A stretch of DNA of 64,000 nt from Hymenopus coronatus (GCA_030762935.1 CM060883.1:35425501-35489500), one strand, 5' to 3'; shown: positions 1 to 12,150, counted from the first letter of the stretch. Program-made: numbers and translations. Notes: generated from the letters alone by a model not told the origin.

Positions 1-199
1 TATGTATTTATTAATTAGATTTGTTTCGGTATATTTTAATTAATTACTATTTTTTCTGATCTGTGTTAATTGTATCGCGTGTTCTTTAGTTCCAATTAGT
101 TGTTCAGAGTTTCATTTAATTATTATGTTATTTCTATTGTCTGTTTATTTGGATACACTTTATCGTAATATCATTGAATATTATCATTTTATTCTGATT

Positions 200-1013
200 T
201 TTACCTTCTCTACACGTACTATGTACATAGTGTATAGAGAAGGTATTGTACTCCAACCAAAATTCGATTCCTGGGCTTTACCGGAAATATATGTATTAGG
301 GTCCCCTGTATCCAAAAAAAAAAAAATTTTAGAAAACTGTCCGTGTGTGTCTGTGAACACGATAGTGAGTAAAAAAGTAAAAATCGGTAATTTGGTATTT
401 AAGTTAAATATCTGCCAGGGATGCGACACAAAAATTGAGAACCACCCCCCACACCAAACTACCCTTTACATGGAACTTTTTTCGAAAATGTTGATATTCA
501 CAAAAACGGGTCTATCGATTTTGATTAAAAGTATCGTATGTTAAAGATATTTACCTGACAAATGAAATGTATATCTTGAGTTTTCTGGGAATAGCCTCTG
601 AAGTTTGCGGAATGTTGTATAACTGCTAAACCGTTAGAGATGAACAAAACTTACCACACAAAAAATTAGAGCACGTTAAAACACAGAATTTATGTTTTAT
701 AAATTCTTTTCATGGAGTTGATAAATTTTTAGATATTCCTTTTTTTTTCAGCTTTAAAAAACTTATACTTTTCTCAAACAAGAATTTGTCAACTCCTGTC
801 CATACAAACAAAGAACTTCAGTTACATAGCAACCAGCTTTTGACTATCAGTTTAACCTATGGCACTCTATTATTTCGTTTTTACTAGAAGGAAGCAAGTA
901 ATAAGACTATTTCTGCTAATTTTTTCTCGATTAGCATGAAGTAAATAGAAGCATAAACGTTTTCACAATAATATGTTGCAGAGATGTCATCTGAATAGAA
1001 CACATGAGATTTT
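200..1013 (-). repeat. HTR copy, near full length
   Basis: The hairpin end is at the left (TTACCTTCTCTACACG) and the 5' end at the right (GAACACATGAGATTTTT). The CA tract is short and the last 20 bases before the 5' end carry a deletion inside AGAGAAAGTCATGTG. There is no coding content; the open frame across 125-544 is repeat sequence. Confidence 0.85.
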
Positions 1014-1175
1014 TTTATTTGGTTGAGCGTAAGAGAAGCCAAATGGCGTTAGATCAGTCAAAATAGATAAATAATCTCGGCATCCTCTAAATAACTACGA
1101 AAATTGTGCCACAGTAATCACTCCATTGAGCCTTACACATGAAACGTTTGCTTGTATTTCTTTTATAATAAAAAA

Positions 1176-2058
1176 TCTTATGTGATACATTCACATGACT
1201 TTCTCTAGCTGCTCAACAAACTTCCTACAAAAAATTATTCTTCTTTCTGCACAATGCTAATCGAAATAAACACTAGCAGATTGCTCTTTTTACTTAGTTC
1301 TTATAAATAAAAGGGAACTAAGGTAATGCACTAGGCTAAAGTGATAGTCAAATGTATAAAAAGCTATCGTTGTTCGATTGTCATTGCAAATCGCTTCTTT
1401 GCTTGGCCAGGAGTAGAAAAAAAAGAAACACGGACACTTCCTGTCTGAGAAAAGTATAAGTACTTCACAATTGAAACCAACAACAAGGAATATCTCGGAA
1501 ACGGTTACCTCCACAACAAAAACGTAAGACATAAATAGTGTTTTGACGTGATGTATATTTTTGTGTAGCCAGTTTTTGTGTCTTACGGTTTATCAGTTAA
1601 GCAAAATTCAGCAAAGTTCATCCAGAATAAAGAGGTCTTCATAGAGTATTCCCAGAAATTTCGAGATATACGTTTTATTTCGGATATAAGTAGTCTTTAA
1701 TATACAGTATTTTAATGAAAATAGTTTGAGCATTTTTAAGAAAATAAAATTTTTCGAAAAATTTTCCATGTAAAGGGTAGTTTGGGGTGGGGGATTTTCT
1801 TGAAAATCTTCGTGTCGCATCCTTGGAAGATAGCAAGCTTCAATACCAAATTTGGCGTTTAACCGTCTTTCCGTTTTTGAGCAATTCTGTCCACAGATAC
1901 ACACACACACGGACCTGTTTCTGAAAATGCTGTTTTTGGATTCAGGAGTTTTTAAAACATGTATTTCCGGTGCAATCATGACATCAAATTTCTGGGTGAA
2001 TACAATGCTTTTCTATCGCTATGTACATTGTGCATACGGGGCTAGAGAAAGTAAAAAA
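1176..2058 (+). repeat. HTR copy, full length, subfamily B
   Basis: It starts TCTTATGTGATACATTC and ends at a variant hairpin with GGGGCTAGAGAAAGT as its right arm. The 5' half has the subfamily B words AAAGCTATCGTTGTTCGATT and GCTTGGCCAGGAGTAG. A short CA run lies at about 1898-1910. Confidence 0.88.
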
Positions 2059-2600
2059 ATTGTTTGTGTCTAACCTTAATTTCTTTGAATATTATCAAAT
2101 TATTGATACGGTTGCTCACCAGTTCCCGTGTGGTTGCCATGCCGAGGGCTTGTGTTGCTGTGTGTGTGTGTGTCCTTTCTAACCCAGTGCGCAAGTTAAA
2201 ATAACAAGGCCACATTTCCTGGCATTGTACAGTGTGCTACATTATTCATCAGGCTCTGACAAAAATTTATTTTCTCTCATGTTCTGCTAGGATGGCTACG
2301 CCCTTGAGTTTCGATTGGATGAAGAACGTGAGACCCATGCCACACACTTGACATATCTAGATACTTCTTTGGAGACCGCATTCGCAAACATCGTCGTCTT
2401 AAAACACTCTTTTTTATGTTTATTTCTTACGTCACTGCGTATCTTCCGGAATTTTATAGCTGTCTTCACTCCCGTGTATCGTAAACCGACCAAAATATCT
2501 ACCAAAACTTCCTTCAGGCTCGAAGCTTAGCCTGAGAAGCTCCGTGAAAATAAGTGAACCTTCAATATCGAAGAAAGCTACTTTCATCTCAAATGAAACT
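2059..2600. other. Unassigned stretch with two weak open frames
   Basis: No repeat is recognised apart from a (GT)n run at about 2161-2174. On the minus strand at 2650-2432 a frame contains MKVAFFDIEG, faintly like a mariner catalytic block, but the expected HDNA and SPDLAP motifs do not follow. On the plus strand a frame opens after a pyrimidine-rich AG at about 2290 (DGYALEFRLDEERE). Neither is convincing. Confidence 0.3.
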
Positions 2601-3466
2601 TCTCGATGGTGTGTTCCATTCACAAGACTTGCTCTACATTTCTGCAACAAATTATTGTTAAAAAGCTTCTATTTACTTCATACTAATTACATTTAGCAGA
2701 AATATCTTGCTTCCTTGTAAGTAGAAACGAAATAAGAAAATACCATAAGGTAAAGTGATAGTCAAAAGCTGGTTACTATGTGATTGAAATTCCTTTGTTT
2801 GCATGGACACGAGTTGACAAATTCCTGTACGAGAAAAGTAAAAGTTTTTAAAGCTGAAACTGAAAACAAGGGATATCTTAAAAACGATCAACTCCACAAA
2901 AAAGGTATATAACATAAATTGTGTGTTTTAGTGTGCTCTACATTTTCTGTTTGTCCAACTCTTAAGGTTTAGCAGTTATGCAAAATTCCGTAAAATTCAT
3001 CCAGAATAAAGTAGTCTTCAGAGGCCATTCCTAGAGAATTCAAGATATACATTTTATTTGTCGTGTAAATGTCTTTAATATATGACATTTTAATCAAAAT
3101 CTTTAGAGCCATTTTTGAGAAAATCAAAATTTTCGAAAAAAGTTCCATGTAGAGGGTAGTTGGGGTGGGAAATTTTCTTGAAAATCTTCGTGTTGTATCC
3201 TTGGAAGATACCAAACATAAATACCAAGTTTGGTTTTTAACGGTCTTTTCGTTTTTGAGATATGCTGCCCACAGACACATACACACATATACACAGACAG
3301 ATAGACAAGACAAACACGCGACGTGTTTCTAAAAATGCTTTTTTTGGATTCGGGGGGTGTAAACACATGTATTTCCGGTGAAATCTCGGTATCGAATTTT
3401 TGGGTGCATTACAATACCTTCTCCATACACTATATATATAGTACGTGTAGAGAAAGTAAAAATATG
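2601..3466 (+). repeat. HTR copy, full length, first of a tandem chain
   Basis: It starts TCTCGATGGTGTGTTCC and ends GTGTAGAGAAAGTAAAAA after a hairpin with an AT-rich centre (ACTATATATATAGT). The next copy begins immediately. Confidence 0.87.
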
Positions 3467-4262
3467 ATACCATATTATTCTCACATGATTTTCATAGCAA
3501 TTCTGCAACAGACTATTTTTACGGGTTATTATTTCTTTATGTACTTCATTCTAATCGAGTTAAAAATTAGCAGAAATAATTTTATTTCACTTTTCCTTTT
3601 GTAGAACGGGAATATGTGAATATTCCAGACTAAAACGATAGTCATATATTTATTGTCGATCACTGTGACTTAAAATTACGTTCTCCTTGAAAAAACATTA
3701 TGAGAAAAACAACTAACGATTTCCCATTTGAGCAAATATAAATTCTGAAAAATTTAAACCAATCACAAACAATAACTCAGAAATGGCTAACCCCCCAAAT
3801 ATTTATTTGGCATAATTGTCTAAATCAATGAGATCTACGTTAGGTGTGTATTAAGATTTTATCTATATCTTACGATTTACTTTTATGCAAAAGTAATACA
3901 GAATTAAGAGCACTTCATAGGCTATTTCCAAGCTAATAAATTTAATGCTTGGTATTTTAATCAAAATCGTTAACAGCCATTTTTGAAGAAAAAAAATATT
4001 GTAAAATGTTTCCAGATATAGGGTAGTTTGGCGTCGGGGGACACATTTGAAAATCCTCATATTATACCTTTGAAAGATGCTAAATTTAAATATTTAGGTG
4101 ATTTTTTGTTTTTAAGTTATGTTGCTTACATATTGTCCTTTTCCTAAGTGATTTTTTTTTTGGCTTCAGGGGATTCTAAAATCTATATTTCCAGTGAAAT
4201 GTTGGACGAAATACTATACCTTCTCTACCGACATACTATGCACAAAGTAGAGAATGTAAAGG
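3467..4262 (+). repeat. HTR copy, divergent, second of a tandem chain
   Basis: The start TATTATTCTCACATGATTTTC matches a decayed 5' end. Internal landmarks such as AATTAGCAGAAATAAT, GATAGTCATAT and GGGTAGTTTGGCG are in order. The hairpin is decayed (ACATACTATGCACAAAGTAG) and the CA tract is absent. Confidence 0.75.
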
Positions 4263-5052
4263 CCAGATAATTAATTTTCTCATGAGTTTCAATACTTATT
4301 TTGCAACAAGTTATGTTTACACAAGCTTATTCTTCCATTTACTTCATGCTAATTTAAATCAACATTAGCAGAAATGCTTTTATCTCCTATACCCTAGTAG
4401 GAAGAAGTGAAATAATGGAATACGCTAGGCTAAAGCGACAGTCATATCTTTTAAGAGCCGATCGCTATATGAAGCCTAAAAAATGTCGTTCTTCTTGCAT
4501 GACCAGCTTGAAAAAACGAATACATATTTCCTCTTACAGAAAACAAGTATTGGAAAATTTAAACTAATCACAAAGATTGTCTCCACAAGAAAATTATCCT
4601 TATGTATTTCCTACATTAATGAGATCCATATTTTTGTGTGTATTTTGTCTGTCTGTTACGGTTTACCAGTAATGCAAAATCCATCCAGGATGAGGCACTT
4701 CAGAAAGTTCAAAACATACATTTACTTTGACAAAAATATCTTAAACATACGGTATTTTAATAAAATCCATTTGAGCCATTTTTAAGAAAATAAGAATGTT
4801 CGAAAAGTGTCCCATGTAAGGAGTAATTTTGTGTAGTGAAGTTTTATTTAAAATTCTGGTGCCAGTTCTTTGGAAGATACCAAATTAGGCATTAAATGAT
4901 TTTGAGTTATGCTATTCACAGACACATACACGAACATCTTTTTTAAAATCTTTTTTGAATTCAGAGTCTTTCCGTTAAAAGTTCGGTAACGAATGTTTTA
5001 GGTTGAATGCAATACTTCCCCTTCTTAGTATACGTAGTAGAAAAATTAAAAA
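4263..5052 (+). repeat. HTR copy, divergent, third of a tandem chain
   Basis: The start is a decayed 5' end (ATTTTCTCATGAGTTTC), abutting the previous tail. Landmarks continue in order to a degraded terminus TAGTAGAAAAATTAAAAAAA. It is the most diverged of the three. Confidence 0.7.
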
Positions 5053-5388
5053 AAGATAATGCCTGTGCTTCTTTATAATTTCTAAAGTCACCTCAGACTT
5101 CATAATTCTTTTACCAAAGAGAAGCCTTATTCTCTCTGACGGACATAGTCTGTAAAACACCTCTTAATTTTAATTAGTTAACTAATAAGACTTTATAATG
5201 GAACTGTAACGCCTTAGTTGGGAATATGATGGCTTAGAGAATAGCTAAGGTACTCCATAGAGAGCGCTATAAATAAAAACCGGTTAGTTGGTTTACTCCA
5301 CAGAGAATGCGTGATAAAAACAAAAGCTGGTTGCGTTATGTTCCTAACAATAAATGTCCTTACAGCCTGTTTCGAAACGATACAAAAA
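5053..5388. other. Unassigned AT-rich stretch
   Basis: No gene, motif or repeat is recognised between the tandem HTR chain and the next HTR. Confidence 0.4.
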
Positions 5389-6109
5389 TCTTATGTGTTG
5401 CATTCACATGACTTTCTCTACTTCTGTGTAACAAATTATTGTTAACAAGCTTATTCTTCTAAGGTTAAAGTTAAGTCAAAAGCTGGTTACTAGGTGGCTG
5501 AAGTTCCTTTGTATGGACACGAGTTGACAAATTACTGTATGAGAAAAGTACAAGTTTTTCAAAGCTGAAACCCAAAACAAGGAATATCTCAAAAACGATC
5601 AACTCCTCGAAAAAAAAAATATATAACATAAATTGTGTGTTTTAATGTCCTCTACATTTTTTGTGTGGTTAAGTTTTTGTCCATTCCTTACGGTTTAGAA
5701 GTTAGGCAAAATTCATCCAGAATAAAGTAGTCTTCAGAGGCTATTCCCAGAAAATTCAAGATATACATATTATTTGTCAGGTATCTTTAGTATGCGATAT
5801 TTTAATCAAAATCGTTAGTGCCATTTTTGAGTACATCAACATTTTGGAGAAAAAATTCATGTAAAGGGTAGTTGGGGGTGGGGGATTATCTTGAAAATCT
5901 TCATGTCGCATCCTTGGAAGATACCAAACTGAAATACTAAGTTTGGTATTTAACGGTCTTTTCGTTTTTGAGCTATGCTGTCTACACACAGACACACACA
6001 CACACACATTTTTCCAAAAATGCTTTTTTTGGATTCAGGGTGACCCAAAACATGTATTTTCGGTGGAATCACTGTATCGAATTTTTGGGCGGAATGCAAT
6101 ACCTTCTCT

Positions 6110-7128
6110 TTTACACCTATCTAACTGGACGTAGACATGCTGTTTTTGTAAATAATGTAGAAATGACTACAGTGATTTTGGAGTACCGCAAGGAACTATC
6201 TTAGGACCATTTCTATTTCTTATTATGATAAATGACCTGCCAAGACGATTCTATATGCTGATGATTCCACTTTTATTTTTACACATAATGATTTTGCTGT
6301 TTTAAATAATATATGTTATGACATAATTCAGAGTGCTACTAAATGGTTCTCTAGCAATGACTTTTTAACTAACTGTGACAAAATGCAGAACATTATTTTT
6401 AGCCTTAGACAAAGCTCAAATGATGGTGAATACACTAATGTAAAACTTTTAGGAATGGTTTTAGATACAGAATTAACCTGGAATTCACATGTTGAAATGG
6501 TCTGTAAAAAGCTATCTAAAGCTGTGTATTTACAGAGAACCATTTACAACAAAGTACCTTGTAGCTATTTAAAGCAAATATATCTTGCTTTGTTTGAAAG
6601 TCTTTTTAGCTATGGACTGTTAGCATATGGGAACTGTTCTAAATTGAATGATATTCTACTTCTACAAAAGAAAGCCATGAGAATTTTATGTCATACTTCT
6701 TAACAATGCTGCATGTAGACCACTTTTTAAGCAACAGAATATTTTAACAGTGTACAATTGCTATATATTAGAATTATTATTATATGTGCACAAGAATTTA
6801 AATCAATTTAAACTGAACAGACATGTACACACATTAAATACCAGAAATATTGACAAATTGCATGTTCCATACACTAGACTAAAGAAAGTTAACGATAACC
6901 AGCATTATAGCCTATAATAAGCTTCCGGACCACATGAAAGATCTAAATGTAATACAGTTTAAGGCTAAAGTAAAAAAAATGGTTGATGGACAATGTATTT
7001 TACAATTTGGATGAATTTTTTTAATACTAGATTTGTTATATGACTGACTCTTACTTGTATATATTATTTTGACCATGTCTATTGTACTAATGTACCTAAT
7101 GACTAAACAAATAAATACAAATACTAAA
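6110..7128 (+). mobile_element. 5'-truncated non-LTR retrotransposon inserted in an HTR hairpin
   Basis: About 1.0 kb holding the C-terminal part of a reverse transcriptase and a 3' tail of short A-rich repeats (AAATAAATACAAATACTAAA). The 5' end is lost in the usual way for target-primed reverse transcription. Both flanks belong to one HTR copy, so it inserted after that HTR. The clade is unclear; the C-terminal IYNKVP and LLLQKKAMRILC blocks are common in arthropod jockey/CR1-type elements. Confidence 0.8.
6112..7010 (+). pseudogene. Reverse transcriptase fragment (non-LTR), broken
   Basis: Reading across frames, the order is YLTGRRHAVFVNN at about 6115, the RT motif FGVPQGTILGP at about 6176, the catalytic YADDSTF at about 6253, and an open stretch 6383-6703 containing LLGMVLDTELTWNSH and LLQKKAMRILCHTS. 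This is the order of RT motifs 4-7 plus thumb in LINE ORF2. Frameshifts separate the YLTGRR, VPQG and YADD blocks, and a stop follows RILCHTS, so it is dead. The endonuclease and N-terminal fingers are missing. Confidence 0.88.
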
Positions 7129-7163
7129 TACTATTTGCATAGTACGTGTAGAGGAAGTAAAAA

Positions 7164-7605
7164 GGAAAAAAGAAAACCTTCATTCTCTCTTCTACTTGCA
7201 TTCCAGGCAGAAAGTAATGCTTTAAATTGTATAACTTGAATACCACCTGTTACAAGACTAGACTGTTGAGATTACGGCGACCTCTCGAGCTTGAACGGAT
7301 GCCAACAGTTCCATAAAAAACACGGCATATTACTGCTGTTAGGTGAGTGTGACAATGTTCATCCCATACAAGTTCAGAACATGACGTCGGAAGTGCCTAA
7401 TCATTGTGTCTGACTGCAACAAACACCTTAGTTTCTTGCGACACGTGGGCTCTGCAAGAGGTGGGTATGAGCATCTCTCACACCAACAAAAATAATATAT
7501 TCGCTTATATTAACGCCCTTTCGAATAACTCAAGAAATATTTTTCAAGTTTAAACTCTTACTGTGGCTAGGAACGAACGAAAAGCTGGAATGCATTGTGC
7601 AAATA
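7164..7605. other. Unassigned stretch
   Basis: No repeat or coding signal is recognised. Base composition is slightly less AT-rich than the neighbouring repeats. Confidence 0.35.
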
Positions 7606-7890
7606 AATATTTGTGTCACATCCAAATGACTTTCTCCACCCTAGTCATTTATTAGTGGATTATACAATCAATTCTTACGAAATCTTATTTTTCTATCTAA
7701 ATTTTCATCGAAATAAACACCTTAGCTACATTATGTTTCCTTATAGATAAAAAGTGAATAGCGTTAGCCAAATGTTTAAGCACTAGACGCCATGTACTGG
7801 CCTTAAAATTCATGAGAAACAATTAATACCACCATAAACATTGTAAAATTGTTAACACATCGATCAATTAAATACGAGTAACTCGGAAGT
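7606..7890 (+). repeat. HTR 5' fragment, divergent
   Basis: TTGTGTCACATCCAAATGAC followed by TTTCTCCACC and, further on, AAATAAACACCTTAGC is a decayed subfamily-B 5' end. The match fades after about 7880. Confidence 0.6.
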
Positions 7891-7955
7891 GCTTTTCAAA
7901 AAAAGGTTATTCAGAATGAATTTGTGTGGTTTAAAAATATATACATCTTTCTTGT

Positions 7956-8098
7956 ATAAGTTTCGAGATGAGACAGAAGAAGGTGCCGGTGTAAGGAATA
8001 GGAACGTTATTGCTAAACTTGCAGCCATGGTGCTGAGAAAGGCGTATAATAGGAGTGGAAATGCTGAAGAGTTATTAAAAATTAATTATAGAAAATAA
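7956..8098 (+). CDS. Candidate terminal exon of unknown gene (low confidence)
   Basis: A 5' polypyrimidine run and AG (CATCTTTCTTGTATAAG, ending 7955) is followed by an open frame. It reads FRDETEEGAGVRNRN, then a basic helix-like stretch ending ELLKINYRK and a stop at 8096-8098. AATAAA signals lie 35-50 bases downstream. Codon use (GCC ATG GTG CTG AGA AAG GCG) looks more coding-like than nearby sequence. The open frame could also start at the ATG at 7889. No family is recognised and it may be a chance or transposon-derived frame. Confidence 0.2.
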
Positions 8099-8343
8099 TT
8101 TTAGTATACTATACAGTAATATAATTAAATATATAAATAAAATAATGGCAAAAGCAATATAGTTAAATGCTTATACATAAATTCCATTATTATTAGGTAG
8201 AATAAATTTATTGTGGTAAACATACAACTTAGTGCTGGATACCAGTTGTGAAGTTGCTGGTTTTTCAGTAATGCTTTAGTTTTAGAATAATTTACCTTAT
8301 TATATTGTTATATTATATTTTAAGTTGTTATCGATACCTTAAT
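8099..8343. other. AT-rich stretch
   Basis: Very AT-rich, with AATAAA-like words at about 8135-8146; no repeat recognised. Confidence 0.35.
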
Positions 8344-9182
8344 TTTTGCTTTCTCTATACATACTATGTACATAGTATATAGAGGAAGTATTGTATTCCA
8401 CCCAAAAATTCGATACCGAGATTTCACCGGAAATACATGTTTTAGAACCCCCTGAATAAAAAAAAAGTATTTTCAGAAAAAGGTCCGTGTGTGTCTGTGG
8501 ACAGCATAGCTCAAAAACGAAAAGATCGTTAAATACTAAACTTGGTATTTAGGTTTGGTACCTTCCAAGGATGTGACACGAAGATTTTCAAGAAAATCCC
8601 CCCACCCCAACTACCCTTTGCGTGGAAAAATTTTCGAAAATTTTGATTTTCTAAAAAATGCCTCTAACGATTTTGATAAAAATCCCGTATATTAAAGATA
8701 TTTACATACCAAATAAACTGTATATATTGACTTTTCTGGGAATAGCCTCTGAAGATCCCTTTATTCTGGATCAATTTTGCTACATTTTACTTAACTGCTA
8801 AACGGTAAGAGATAGACAAAAACTTGCTACACATAAAATGTAGATCTCACCAAAACACACAAGTTATGTCCTTTACATTTTCCTTGTTTTTGATTTCACT
8901 TGTGAGTATTTATACTTTTCTGGGACAGAAAGTGTTCGTTGTTCTTTTGATCTACTTCTAGACAAGCAAAGAAGCGATTTGCAATGACAATCGAATAACG
9001 ACAGCTTTTAAAACATTTGACTATCGGTTTTACATAGTGCATTCCCTTATTTTCTTTCTACTTACAAGGAACTAAGTAATAAGAACATTCTGCTAATGAT
9101 ATAACGTGGAGAATGAAGTATATCCTTATGTGAGAAGTTTATAGAAGAGCTAGAGAAAGTCATGTGAGTGTAACATACCAGA
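8344..9182 (-). repeat. HTR copy, full length, mosaic of subfamilies
   Basis: The left (3') end has the common hairpin ACTATGTACATAGT. The right (5') half has subfamily-B words (CAAGCAAAGAAGCGATTTGC and AATAACGACAGCTTTTAAAA). It ends GTAACATACCAGATTTTT. The CA tract is reduced to GTGTGTCTGTGG. Confidence 0.85.
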
Positions 9183-9384
9183 TTTTTAGTTTTATATTCT
9201 AGATACTTGTTTGCTGATTTTAATTTGAAAATTTAATTTTTAGATTAGCATCTGAAAAAATTATATAATAGATAAAATTGTAATGCTTTCTTTTGGAAAT
9301 AAGTTTAAAGTTTGAATATATACGCGGTATAGTTCCTAGGTGCCGGGGTAACATTCGAATTGTATTTATTTATCTTACGTCTTT

Positions 9385-9660
9385 GTTATTGCTTAACGTA
9401 TTCCGCTTATACGAGATAATGCAAAATTCCTTATAATGGAGTGGACTTAACAGGCTATACCCAGATTCGGATTAATCAAAATCGAAGAGCCCTTTTCAAT
9501 AAAACCACTTTCAAAAACGTTCCATGAATTTAAACGGTATGTCGGTGTTGAGGGAGGGGCTCCCCTTGAAATAGCTTGTGTTGCATCATTGAAAGACGAT
9601 TAACATAAATACAAAGTTTTATTTTAACCTAATTTTCTTTTTTGAGTTATGTTGTTCAAA

Positions 9661-9713
<53 letters not shown>

Positions 9714-9850
9714 ACTCACTCACACACGCACACAAAAGTGTTTTTTTTTAATCGAGAAACCTTAAAACATAAATTTAGGGAAAAATCTCAGTAACAATTT
9801 TTTTGGTGTAACGCAATACCTTTTCTACTTAATATATATGTGGTGAAGAA
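9385..9850 (+). repeat. HTR 3' half, divergent, with long CA tract
   Basis: ATGCAAAATTCC, GGCTATACCCAG and TTAATCAAAATCG mark the middle of the element. A (CA)n tract occupies about 9661-9735. The hairpin end is degraded (CTACTTAATATATATGTGGTG). Confidence 0.7.
9661..9735. repeat. (CA)n microsatellite in an HTR
   Basis: More than 20 CA units with CACT and ACAA interruptions at the right. It sits at the usual CA position of the HTR. Confidence 0.95.
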
Positions 9851-9911
9851 GGATATGCAGGTTATATAAAGTGTTCCAGATGAATATCTCTTAAACGAAC
9901 AGAAAAAAAAA

Positions 9912-10770
9912 TCTGATGTGTTTCATTCACATGACTTTCTCTACATTTCTGCAACAAATTATTGTTAAAAAGCTTATGCTTCTATTTATTTAATGCTAAT
10001 CGAGAAAAAGTTAGCAGAAATAGTCTATTTACTTGCTTCCTTGTAAGTAGAAGCGAAATAAGGGAGTACCATAGGTTAAAGTGATAATCAAAAGCTGGTT
10101 GCTATGTGACTGATGTTCCTTTGTTTGTATGGACAGGAGTTGACAAATTCCTGTATGAGAAAAGTATAAGTTTTTTAAAGGTGAAATCAAAAACAAGGAA
10201 TTAGGCAAAAACGATCAACTCCATGAAAAAATATAACTAACATAAATTCTGGGTTTTAAGGTGCTCTAGATTTTTTGTGTGTTAAGTTTTTGTCCACCTC
10301 TTACGGTTTAGCAGTTATGCAAAATTTCGTAGAATTCATACAGAATAAAGTAGTTTTCAGAGGCTATTCCCAAAAATTCAAGATATCCATTTTATTTGTG
10401 AGGTAAATATCTTTAATATACGAACTTTTGATCAAAAACTTTAGAGCCATTTTTGAGAAAATGAAAATTTCGAAAAAAAGTTCCATGTAAAGGGTAATTG
10501 GGTGTGGGGTTATTTTCTTGAAAATATTTGTGTCGCATCCTTGGAAGATACCTAAATACCAATTTTGGTATTTAACGGTCTTTTCGTTTTTGAGCTATCG
10601 TGTTCACAGACACACGGACATACTCACACGGACCTTTTTCTGAAAATGCATTTTTGGATATAGGGGACCCTAAAACATAAATTTCTGGTGAAATATCGGT
10701 ATCGAATTTTTGCGAGGAGAGCAGTACCTTCTCTATACACTATGTACATAGTACGCATAGAGAAAGTAGA
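9912..10770 (+). repeat. HTR copy, full length
   Basis: It begins TCTGATGTGTTTCATTC after a run of nine A and ends GCATAGAGAAAGTAGAAA. All landmarks are in order and the hairpin is intact. Confidence 0.92.
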
Positions 10771-10867
10771 AACCAAATATTCCAGATCTTTCAGAGGCAA
10801 GGAACCAATGTGATATGGAAAACATTTTAATGGATGCCCCGTTCCCCACCCAGGGCATTTAACTTAA

Positions 10868-11095
10868 GCATCACCCAAAAATGCAACGGAAGATTGTCAA
10901 GAAAATCCCCGTCCCTTAATACCCTTTACAAGGAGAATTTTTCAAAAATGTTGTTTTCTCAAAAATTGTTACACCGATTTTGATTCAAATATTAAAGATA
11001 TTTAGATGACAAATAAAATGTATCTATTCAATGTTCTAGGAAAAGCTTCTGAAGCCCTCTTTATTCTAGAGGAGTTTTACCGAATAACACACCAA
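10868..11095 (-). repeat. HTR internal fragment
   Basis: The middle of the element on the minus strand (AAGAAAATCCCCGTCCC, GATTTTGATTCAAATATT, TTTATTCTAGAGGAGTTT). Both ends are missing and the next HTR starts directly. Confidence 0.75.
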
Positions 11096-11974
11096 TTTTT
11101 TTACTTTCTCTACACGTACTATGTACATGTTGTATAGACAAGGTATTGTAATGCACCCAAAAATTCGATACCCAAATTTCACCGGTAATATATGTTTTGA
11201 GACCCCCTGAATCCAAAAAAAAGCATTTTTAGAAAAATGTACATTTGTGTCTGTCTATCTGTATGTATATATGTGTGTGTGGGTGTGTGTCTGTGGGCAG
11301 CATAGCTGAAAAACGAAAAGACCGTTAAAAACCAAACTTGGTATTTAAGTTTGCCATCTTCCAAGGATGCAACACGAAGATTTTCAAGAAAATCTCCCCA
11401 CCCCTGACTACCCTCTATGTGGAAAAATTTTCGAAAATTTTTATTTTCTTAAAAATGACTAACGATTTTGATTAAAATCCCTTAAATTTACGATATTTAC
11501 TTGCCAAATAAAATGTATATTTCGAATTTTCTTGGAATAACCTCTAAAGACCTCTTTATTCTGGACGACTCTTATTGAATTTTGTATAATTGATAAACCA
11601 TAAGAGATAGTCAAAACCTCACTACACAAGACATGTATATCAGGATAAAACACACAAGTTATGCAATTTACCTTTTTTCGTGGAGCTGATCGCTTTTGAG
11701 ATATTCCTGTTTTTTGGTTTCAGCTTTGAAAAACATACTTTTCTCATACAGGGATTTGTCAACTCCTGTCCATACAAACAAAGGAACTTCAGTCACATAG
11801 CAACCAGCTTTTGACTATCACGTATGGTACTCCCTTATCTCACTTTTACTTACAAGGAAGCAAGTAATATAACTATTCCTGCTAATTTTTTTCTCAATTG
11901 GCATGAAGTAAATAGAAATATAAGATTTTTAAAAATATTTTGTTGCAGAGATATAGAGAAAGTCATGTCGGATT
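11096..11974 (-). repeat. HTR copy, near full length
   Basis: The hairpin is at the left (ACTATGTACATGTTGTATAG), with a mixed GT/CTGT tract at about 11248-11295. The 5' end at the right is shortened to AGTCATGTCGGATTTTT, having lost the GAATGGAACACAT block. Confidence 0.87.
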
Positions 11975-11996
11975 TTTAGATATATTATTCACATAA

Positions 11997-12150
11997 TCAC
12001 ACACGGACCTTTTTCACAAAAAATACATTTTCTGGTCTTAGGGGTTCTCAAAATATGTATTTTCATTGAAATCTCGGAATTTAATTTTTGAGTGGAATAC
12101 AGTATTTTCTCTATCTGCTATGTACTTTATGTAGTATAGAAAGTAAAAAT
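11997..12150 (+). repeat. HTR 3' terminal fragment
   Basis: It runs from the end of the CA tract (CACACGGACCTTTTTCAC) to a decayed hairpin and AGAAAGTAAAAA. Confidence 0.75.

Larger units (their letters stand above)
5389..7163 (+). repeat. HTR copy split by a LINE
   Basis: The left part, 5389-6109, runs from TCTTATGTGTTGC to ACCTTCTCT. The right part, from about 7129, resumes in the same hairpin (ACTATTTGCATAGTACG) and ends GAGGAAGTAAAAA. The interruption falls in the loop side of the terminal hairpin. Confidence 0.85.

Noticed and set aside
125..544. Recurrent open frames with FSIRTMYIVYREGIALHQK-like peptides (also at 31957, 44591 and elsewhere)
   Set aside because: The same peptide appears wherever the HTR hairpin end is read in one frame. 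It is not conserved as protein, lacks a consistent start or length, and both strands are open. It is repeat sequence, not a gene family.
2432..2650. Third mariner from the MKVAFFDIEG frame
   Set aside because: Only one short block resembles mariner; no HDNA or SPDLAP block and no inverted repeats were found.
6112..7010. Active retrotransposon or endogenous virus
   Set aside because: Frameshifts, missing endonuclease and an A-rich tail show a dead LINE. No retroviral or other viral genes are seen in the window.
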